From: Plazaster borealis
Lineage: Eukaryota; Echinodermata; Asteroidea; Forcipulatida; Labidiasteridae
NCBI GenBank assembly: GCA_021014325.1
Contig: CM037459.1
Span: 13,425,501-13,489,500 of the forward strand
Direction of reading: 5' to 3'
Length of the DNA stretch: 64,000 nt
Numbering within the stretch: position 1 is the stretch's first letter; every line of letters starts with the position of its first letter. A model generated the notes under the pieces. It had not been told where the DNA came from and searched no databases. It saw only the letters and a program-made list of their open reading frames with translations. A program made the position numbers and the translations under genes. Shown piece after piece: positions 45,248 to 54,800 of the stretch.

Positions 45248-45601
45248 TTAAAGGAACATTACAGAATTGGTTTTTGCTAACAAAACAGTTAAGCACTTTA
45301 TATAATCCACCATATACATAAACTGACAAACCTGTAGAAGTTTGAGATCGATCGGCCATCTGGGTCACGAGAAAATAGTGGAAAACCGATTACACATTTA
45401 CATGTGTTATTACAATGCATGAATAAAACGCTCATGAGCGATAAACTCCAATCGGAAATTAGTTTTATTTATTTCTCATCAAATATGGCATTTCAGACGG
45501 AAATATTTATAGGGATGTTTTCTACTATTTTCATCATTAGACCGTGTAAAATGTATGTAAATCTGTGATCTTAAAGAAAATTTTAATTACCAGTTCTTTA
45601 A
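45248..45601 (+). repeat. R4 TIR element (TTAA-ended, about 354 bp)
   Basis: Begins TTAAAGGAACATTACAGAATTGG and ends with TTAA. The core palindrome CGCTCATGAGCG is near 45430. An inverted, truncated copy lies at 61795-62046. Its order of blocks parallels R1 (an AAACTTCTACAGGTTTGT-like segment in reverse, then a core hairpin). Confidence 0.85.
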
Positions 45602-46204
45602 TGGCAACAATTTCCAAAGGCATAAATTAATGGGTTAGCTGGTAGTCTGTTGTATATTGGTTGGTAACATTTCCTTGCTCAGAACTTCCATTAAATTAAT
45701 TATTGATTCTAATTTATTGATATTCTCAGTTTGTTAGAGCCGGCTTTTTCCTTAAAAGAATCCTGGCTTAGTCATCCTTTCTATTTTTGCCAGTTATTAT
45801 TGTTTTTTGTAAAGTGTAAATCATTGTTGTTCAATTTTGCAGTATTATTATAGAAATATCTTAATATGTGTATCCAGATCACTGTTTCTTCTTATTTTCA
45901 TATTTAAATTATCATCCTTTTTTCCACTAAAAGATAATGTATAAAAAATGCACATGACGTACCACCATTTGGCACCTATGTGTTTTTAATATTTAATAAG
46001 TGACATTGTTAACAGGGATATTTAATCAAACTTATTAGTAACTTTTAATATATACTACTTCTGCTGTACATGTGAGTCTTTAACCGTAGAAAGCACGAAG
46101 AAAGGGCGCAGATTACTGCTAGCATTCATTCTCGCACTCTTTACCCGTGATTTGATCATGAATATGACTTCAAAGCCACCCGTACAGGTTGGGTCAGTGA
46201 AATG

Positions 46205-46720
46205 CTGTGCACATTTTTGTCAAGTGCAACAACATAATTGATTACTTTAGACTGCGTACTCCGAGACTAACTGTGACTAATGTTATGTAACTATTCTTAT
46301 GTTGAGTTGATGGCAGTTTAGAGAAACTGTTGAGACGGTTGTGAGTGGAATTTAGCAGCAGTAATCTGCAGTCTGTCCGAGCAGTAGCTGTATGTAGGTA
46401 CAGTGTATGTTTTTCTTAATATAATGTGAGCTGACATTAACTATTAAGAATACCTGTATTTATCTATTTTTGTTAATACGTTTCCTACTGTAAAATAAAA
46501 TGAAGCCATATTAAGAGATAAATGTAGACATGCTAACGTTGAGAACTACTTAATATTTAAGATGAACAGTGTATGTAGTCGTCGTACAGGTGTAATAAGT
46601 GAAATGTTTTTGCAATTTTTGGTTTAGTGCAACGACAGAATTGACTACTTAACTGTGAAACACTGCATACTTGTATAAAACTCTGGAAGTAACTGTGACT
46701 AATGTATTGTAACTTGGCCT
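46205..46720 (+). repeat. Diverged direct duplication
   Basis: Two segments (about 46205-46300 and 46605-46720) share, in the same order, GTGCAACAACA-like, AATTGATTACTT-like, CTGCGTAC-like and TAACTGTGACTAATGT blocks. The intervening sequence is AT-rich. The class is unknown. Confidence 0.55.
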
Positions 46721-47694
46721 GTAAATTGACAATAAACTGTGTATGTGATATAATGTGTGATAGTAATGTGTTTGTGGGACTACATAGATATGGGCGTGTC
46801 GAGACAGGGCAGTCAAGTAGGGTTGTGGTCTTCTTCTTTTCGTATCTTCAAAGCGTTAAAACCCTTTCAGCCCCAACGGCGACTTTAGTCTACTGTGCAC
46901 TATACCCTGCTAGAGCCCCAATGGCGACTATAGTCGCCCCAAGATAACACACAAAAAAGCACTCAAGACAGCACAAAGGCCATTTGTTAAACAGCTGCAG
47001 TTTTGTCCATGTTCATCTTCCATAGCCAAGCTTACCATCATTGGAAAGAGAAATATCGGATCTTTCTAATGATGGTAAAATATTATAGGGTTGCTATTAT
47101 TATGCAATCACTTCAAATTAGAGTGGAAATATCCGAAATGACAAACACCCACAGAGCGCCATATGGTTGTGTGCAAAAAAGTGTTTGGGTTTACAGAACA
47201 TACTTGGGAAACAAAGACCAAGAACTTGGACAACTATTGGCTGATTTCAATGATTTTTAAATTATATGAAAAGAAATTTAATGAGTAAGACAATTTGTAT
47301 TACTTATTATGCTCTCAAATGAAATCTTCAAAGTAATAATAGAGTTTGTAAAATCAAACTTCGAACACAAGCTTCCTGTTGTGTGAGAATGTGTGCTTCA
47401 CGCTCGAGTGTGGTCAAACAACGTGGGCCACAGCGGTTGTTTATGTCAAAAGAACTTGGGGCTGAAAGGGTGGTCGTTATGTCCACTCAATATTTTGCGT
47501 TAATGGGGGTCTTTTTTCCCTCAAAGGAAACGGTTGCAATTTCCTAAAATTTTTAAGATTTCGGGGGAGGGCGCTTTACACAAAAACATTCGAGAGTGTT
47601 CACTTCGAAGTTCGTCTTTATTTCTGACGGATAAAGACGGGAACAATCCGGTGTCTCACATTGCATTACCTCTCAGTAATTTGTAAAGGGAACT

Positions 47695-48125
47695 GTAGCC
47701 TCTGTGGTTAGAGTTGGTTTCAATGGTACTGACCCCAGTTCGAATCCTACTACTGCCGTTGCCGTTATCACATTACATTATTTAAGTAAAAGCACCTGCA
47801 AACACCAACGGGCACTTCGGTGCACTGGATTGTTCAATTGCGTGCAGTCCAGAGCTAGGAGACCCGGTTCGAATCCTACCCGTATCAAAAGGGACATGAC
47901 TTTAACTGCTGGCCGCTGTAATGGATTGGGGTTCCGTCATGTCTCTTCCCAAAACAGGTAGGGTGAATATTCCGGGTGGGAAAGCGAAAGGAGGGACCGG
48001 GACTAGCCAATCCCACAAAGGAACTATATGGGTGATCACCATGCTGGTTCGACCAGACTTTGAGTCCTCTGAACGCCTGGTCGTCACTCCGACTAACTTT
48101 CTGCACAAATTTGATTTAACTTAAA
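47695..48125 (+). repeat. tRNA-like composite repeat
   Basis: Two box-B-like motifs (CAGTTCGAATCCTA at about 47737 and CGGTTCGAATCCTACC at about 47867) sit after tRNA-like 5' sequences and are followed by a 230-bp unique tail. It probably contains a tRNA-derived SINE, but there is no second copy in the window. Confidence 0.4.
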
Positions 48126-49297
48126 CACACTTTTTGATATTGACTTTTTCTTCACATAACGATGCCCCAAAATATTGAAAATTTTGAGGAAAATATGACA
48201 TTAATTTTGCTGAAAAAAATGTTTCGAAAAATATGAACGATTCATTAGGTCAAGTCAAATAAACAACAAACATACTAAACACAGTAGCAAAAATCAAGTA
48301 GAAAGACATACATTTCTCATGCAAGAAAACTGATGATTCCGCATTTCGTAAAGAAATTTCTGCTCAGAGACGTCAATACAATATTTATAATTTAAAATTT
48401 CTCCTAATCACATGTTTGAATGCACACTAGGCCTACTGTACAAAGCAAGCGCGTCCCATTAACATGTTTACATAAAACATTTCAGCTAAAAGTCAATTTA
48501 CGTAAAATTTACAATATTCAGAATTTAATTGTTTTCCAAGTCACATGTTTGAATGCACATTAGGCCTATTTACTGTTCAAAGCAAGCGCGCCCATGCAAT
48601 TAACATGTTTACATAATAAATTTCAGCTAAAACACGTTTGGAAGACTCTCCGCAGTGAATGTGTAAGTAGACATTCTCTTTAGTTAGGATATAAATTCTT
48701 AGCAGTGCGTAATATTTAATTACTCTGAGTACTTCTTTGAAATTGCAATCTTTAGTCAGACCCAATAATTATTTTATTTTGAAGATCTAATAACGGACTT
48801 GAATTTGATAACGCACACTTTCTACTCAAGGGAGCTTTCTTGAGTGCCGGATGCTCAAGTTATGTAAAGCATCTGAAAATGGCCACCCTATACAAGGGAT
48901 ATTCTCATGGTTAAGTAAAGGTCTCTACCCTAATAGAAAAAGCCGACATTACACATCCAACTTCTTTAGTCGAGCCATGTTCCATGCAGAAAGCTTTTGT
49001 GTTTGAGCTTTTATTTGGGAAGAATGAATTCCGTGGTTGCGTTATCGAGGTAGTTCTGGTAACTAAAAGGCACTTCATAAGATCCAAGGGTTTATGATCC
49101 ATTATGTATTCAAAAATCTTTGTGGGAACTGAGATTCTTGACGTCATGTCATTGATAGTGACATTGGTAGTGAATAATAGCACTCTCAAACTACTCTCAG
49201 CTTTATTTCTGACACACACATATCGTCACCGACGCCACAAACAAGCACGCAGTGTACAAATCCACCTCTTTTCAGTTTTCAGTTTTTGTTTGCATAT

Positions 49298-49670
49298 TTA
49301 AAGGCATCGTACACGTTTGTTAATTACTCAAAATATCTATTAGCATAAAAACTGACTTGGTAACGAGCAACGGAGAGCTGTTGATAGTATAAATCGATGT
49401 GAGAAACGACTCCCTCTTAAGTAACGTAGTTTTTGAGAAAGAGGTAATTTCTTACTAAAATAATAAAAGCTTCTTGCAAGAAGTTTTTATTCCTATCTGA
49501 AAGCACACAAATTTGTACAAAAGGGTGTTTTTTCTTTCATCATTTTCTTGCAACTTCGATGACCAATTGAGCCCAAATTTTCACAGGTTTGTTATTTTAT
49601 GCATATGTTGGGATACACCAAGTGAGAACACTGGTCTTTGACAATTACTAAACGTGTTTAGTGCCTTTAA
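49298..49670 (+). repeat. R1 TIR element
   Basis: Full-length forward copy, TTAAAGGCATCGTACACG to CGTGTTTAGTGCCTTTAA, with the core around TTCTTGCAAGAA near 49475. Confidence 0.92.
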
Positions 49671-51455
49671 ACAATTTTAACCGAGGCCTACACTTTCATA
49701 GACATTGCAACTTTGCACCGAAACTGACAATTGTTCGATGCCACGAACTAACACCGAGGTTTATTTTACCATTGCAACACATGGCGCACACCAACCTCGA
49801 AATGTGAAAAAAACTTTCCACGAAGTAGCACCAATCTTGTGTGTAGAGTGCGCGCGTGACCTACTGTACACTTTCACCAACTGACAACACGCATAGTAAT
49901 ACATTGGATGGTGCTAGTTCTTAAAAACGGAAAATGTATATACGAACTAGCACAAATCTTTCTTACTTCATTGCTTATTAATTTAGGACGAAAAACAGTA
50001 AAAAGCACCGTATAATTTTACATGAAGTTCAATGCATCAAGTCTCCATTGAAAGAAAACTTGTTGAAAATACCCTGAAATTTTGTATAAAGCTTGATTTT
50101 AAAAAGCGTTCAATTTAAAACTTCGTTTTCTCCGTTTGTTCATTTTTAGTGGTATCTAGGTCTGTGTTGCTTCGTGGCAAGACCCCTTGCATAGCGCAAA
50201 ACACTACAGGAACGCTGAGGTCACGCGCACGTTTTCACTCACAAAGAACAGCTATCGTCCAATGATCTGCCTCCTTTGGCCTCAGTAAGGGGCACATTTT
50301 GGCCTCAGTGAGGGCACTTTTTGAACGTGTGACGTCATTTGCAAGGGGTCTAAACACAAAAGGGGTGCAAGGGGTCTAAACACAAAACTAAAACAAAAAC
50401 AAAAACCAACACTTGAATGTTAACACAAAATACGTTAAAGGATGTACCGGTAAAGCATGGTGTGCAAGGATTAGGGAGAAAGAGAAGTAAGCTTGAGTTG
50501 TATAACTTGACCCCTGTACCAATTGTTCCTAAATAGTGGTGCAATGTTCAAAATAATCATGTCTTACAACACTTCATTCTTCTTCGACTTGACAGTCGAC
50601 TTACATATTAAAGAGAACCTAACTTGATAACTTGATGACAACATTTGCTGAATAGTTAACAGGTTAGTCACAGTGGAAATCAAACCAAAACCTTCCTGTG
50701 GAAACGTGAACATTAAATGTCAGCGAAATGCACTTTTTGTAATACTTACTTTGTAATCCTTTTGTGAGCCCCTCTCCTCCTACAGGATTCAAAGTTATGT
50801 ACTTCATTGTTTTTCCCATTCCCACAGTGTGAGTTGAACGTTCTTGATATCATAGACTTGACCACTCCACATATCTAATGGATGGAGGGGGCAGAGGGGG
50901 GGGGGGGGTCAGTTCCTATAGGTTGTGTGTGGTTTTTTTTTTTGGGGGGGGGGTGGCTGGGAAAAACCAAACCAAACCCCCCAAAACAAACACACAACAG
51001 TACCCAACGTACACAATCTGATATATGTCTTAGCACCAGGTTTTACACAGCCAAACACATCCAACCCTCTGATAAAGTGGAACCATTCAAACCATTTATT
51101 GTTTAATGCGGTACCGTTGATGTCTGGCAGGCATTCTGATTAGCTCTGTGGTTTCAAGCAACCCCAAACCCAAACCACCAAAAAGGTCACTGTTAACCAG
51201 ATGACAGGCACGACATTTTGTATGCTTTTCTGTAGACGGCACACAGTAAAGGGTTTTTAACAGATGATCGGGCAGCATTAAATTGCCAGATTGAAAAAAA
51301 TAAGACTTTTCTTAATTCGTTGAGTGCATCTTTAATCCCGCGGTACTCCTTTCTCCAACAGCAGGATTTGTCAACGCATTTCCATTAAAACGGTTTAGAC
51401 CAATAGTCACGTTTCATGGACTGTTCTCTGTGGTATTGGACTCTACTCACCTGGA

Positions 51456-51463
51456 TATAAATA
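51456..51463 (+). promoter_or_regulatory. Candidate TATA box of the GABA-B-like receptor gene
   Basis: TATAAATA lies 95 bp before the first coding ATG. That would place transcription start near 51486-51490 and give a leader of about 70 nt without an intervening ATG in the coding frame. This is positional inference only. Confidence 0.4.
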
Positions 51464-51557
51464 ACGGACTTGCAAACAAGAGAACCAAAGCGAAAAACCT
51501 ACATTCGCAAAATCATCTGCCGTAGGCCTACATGGAATACACGCATCGAAGTGTACC

Positions 51558-51803
51558 ATGTCAATACATTTCTTGGCGACCATAGTTATATTGACAAGCT
51601 TCAGGGGGCTTGTCCTTGGCATCGCAAAGAACAAGTCGGCCCTGCACATCGGTGGACTCCTGCCGTTGTCATCCAAGGATGGATGGAGTCGCCACAATGG
51701 GTATCCAGCACTCCTTGGTGCTGAGCGTGCTGTAGCTGATATTAACAACAGAAGTGATGTGTTACCGGACTACGAACTCGTCCTACATGTGCAAGACACT
51801 GAG
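51558..51803 (+). CDS. GABA-B-like receptor exon 1 (residues 1-82)
   Basis: The ATG is the first in frame after a stop at 51462-51464. Hydrophobic residues 4-20 form a signal peptide. HIGGLLPLSSKDGW and AVADINNRSDVLPDYELVL match the GB1 entry strand and first helix. The donor is GTAGGT at 51804, phase 0. No sushi domains precede it, so it resembles the GB1b arrangement or GB2. Confidence 0.88.
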
Positions 51804-54800
51804 GTAGGTTTGTTAGATACCTTACTTCAATGTCACATCAATAAACAAATCGCAGAGAAAACACCAAAATGTGCGTGGAAACATGAAGATTTTAAGATCA
51901 TTCGACTAGAACTTTGGTGAACGATAAGTTGCTCAAAATCTGTTTCGTTTCTGGAATTTCTAAAATTATTTTTATCATAATGATAAATTAATAAAAATGC
52001 ATGATAAGTGGTAGCCTAGATATTGAAAAGAAAAAGAATACTTCCGATTTTAAAGCTATCTGATTATCAATTGCCAATACAATACTCTGGAAAACAATAC
52101 CTTCATTTATTTAAGATGCTTATTTGTATCTAATCAAACAAATCTAGTTATCTTTTTTTATTTATCTTGTGTTTGTCGGTTTGTTTGTTGGTTGTTGTTG
52201 TTGTTGTTTGTTTGTTTGGTTTCTTTATTTCTTTAATTCCTGTTTTTCATGTGGGGAAGTCGAAAAAAGAAAAAAAGAATAAAGAAGCTCAACATGAACA
52301 TGTTAAAAATTCCCGAAAAACATGAAACGTTTTCGTTGATTTCACTGTAAAACATATTATCTGCAATTTTGAAATGTGTAGTCTTCCAGTTGAGTGCATA
52401 GTGAAAACTGGAGAACTGGAATGAAATGACTAAAATAAGACTAGTGTTAAGTGCTATATACATCTTCATCTTTAGTCTGATCTTTTCAATTGTTTACGTT
52501 TGTTTTCTGTTCTTTCATATTGAATGTTTTAAGCAGCTATCGGTACTTGAGCGAATTCTTTTTTAATGGGAATGCTATCTAAACATGTTTATATTGTGTT
52601 TGTTTATCATTTGATATTTGTACACTTCTGAATTGTTCGTAATTATCGACCAAAAAATTAGGCCCCAACCTAAAGGTTTTGAAAAACTATAAACACTTCT
52701 GCCGTTGACGGCGTGCGTCAAAATGACAATACTTTGACGTCATTTTGTCACGGGGTTTTTCGCAAATATTTCTGAAAAGCACCGGATAAGGGTATTCAAA
52801 AGGATAGTTTTTTTACACAATCAAAAACTGTTTAATCTCATGTGAACTCAACTTCCTCATTGATTGAAAACATTTGAACTTCAACAAATGAATTTCAGCA
52901 AAGATCACTTGTTGCCGTTTTCGTTCAAGTAGGCCTGGGTCTTTTAGTTTTCGGCCCATTTCGATAACCCGTAGGTTATGCTCACAAAACGTGCACCGCA
53001 ACCAACCTCATCTCTGGCCGAAGAATTCGCGGACGGACACCAACAATCAGAAATCTGAGAAACGATTCATTTCTCAGATAAGTATCCAAACTTTATTACT
53101 TCGAAGGTTCTAAAAATAGCTTAACTACCAGCAGAGTAACGGAGTCCCTAAAGGGAAAGGTATAAAATATAAAAAAAAAACATTAAAAAAACAATCAACA
53201 TTATATCGCTCCCTCGAAATATTTAAAATAAATATATCGTTCAAAATAATATTTTGTGGGAACGAAATCATTTTGTTCCCTCGAAATACTACTTCGAAAT
53301 ACTATAACGAAAAAAGTTATTTCGGGAATGAAATGTTATTGCGAGGGGAAGAAATATAATTATTTAATTCGAACGAAATACTATTTCGGGGGAACGAAAT
53401 AATGTTGACATTTAAAAAAACAACCTGTCCCTTTTGGGCTCCGTTCGTAGCAAAGCAATTAGTTTTTATTTTTGTCATAGAAAGTATACAAATTATTGAC
53501 AATTGGGAACAATTTACGATTGGTCAAACATTATGTGCATACACGACTTTTCACGACAAAGAGGCCAACACGTGGACAAAGGGACATCGCATATCGCAAA
53601 TAATGTGCGCACTCTTATGCAAATACGTATGCAATGTCGTGAGTTTTATCGAAAATATGAGCGCATATAATGCGTGGCGTGTCGTGGATGAGCGGTCTAG
53701 TTCACCGAACTCAAGCTTTTGTGTTGACAGCAGCAGTAGAGTGTGGGTTCGAATCCCGGTCATGACACTTGTGCCCTAGAGCAAGGCACTTAACCATCAT
53801 TGCACTTAACCATAATTGCTTCGTAGAAAGTTGGAAAGGTAGTGCATTCTTCTCTACCAGCCAGGCTACTAGTGGATGATACCATTGCCTACATCCTTAC
53901 GGACTGTGAAGGGGTAACACTGACTCAGCCCCAGGAGTAGATGGCAACGCGCCCCTTGTTACGGTTGATTTTTGGTCGACAGCCCAAATCAGTTAAGTGT
54001 AGTCCTCACCTTGAGGTGGCCGTCCGGCCTCGTGATGTAAGGCGATTTCTCAAAAAAACAAAAAAGGGAAATTAATTGCAAAACTGCGCAGACGTATGCG
54101 ATGTCGGAAAATTTATCGCAAATAATGTAGGCATACATATGCGATGTCGTGAAATAGGCAGGACATCGGACGAGTGCCTGCCGGACACGGGCCAAGAATT
54201 CGACCCGATTTCCGTCATGGCAGCGTGGTGGAAATTTTAATTGTGACTGTGACCGCCCCACCCCACGATCTTTCGCCGACCTCTATATACACGCCGGTCG
54301 ATGCCTATAAATCGCACACGCCGCCCGGCCTCCACTTTAATTGTGACTTAGGTATTACGCAGCTAGTATATTATTTGCGATGTCGTGAATTTTATTGCAT
54401 ACTTTGCATAAATAGTGACGGGAGTACGTGGCGTACAATAATGTGGCAAGGTCCCTTTATGTGTACCTATACACGAATTTGCACGTATGAGATCGGGTAC
54501 GAGGCTAGACTTGATTTCAAGTCTGAGTTTGCTTTTATTTCTCTGCATCAGCCACGTAAAACTCCCCAGCAGATTGGCTAGCACACGCTCTGACTCGCGA
54601 GGTTAATGACAGAGGTAAATCCACAAGAGGGCGCTATTTCAGGCAATAATGTAATGGCTATCAGGTAGACTAAAAACCACGACCACAGACTTGGAACCAC
54701 CGAAGTAAATCCACAAGAGGGCACTATTTCAGGCAATAATGTAATGGCTATCAGGTTTACTAAAAACCACGATCACAGACTTGGAACCAAGTCTAGTACG

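Larger units (their letters stand above)
39941..51557. other. 3' UTR of PTPN9-like gene plus intergenic DNA
   Basis: The 3' untranslated region must start at 39941, but its end cannot be placed. AATAAA occurs at the stop itself (39939-39944), near 44393, near 46494 and near 46731, and none has clear supporting context. Identified content: R3 (40944-41384), a TTTGGTTCTGG minisatellite (42188-42425), the LINE 3' end (42776-43165), R5 (43499-43693), R4 (45248-45601), a diverged direct duplication (about 46205-46720), a tRNA-like composite (about 47695-48125) and R1 (49298-49670). No open frame here shows a domain or splice pattern. Confidence 0.7.
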
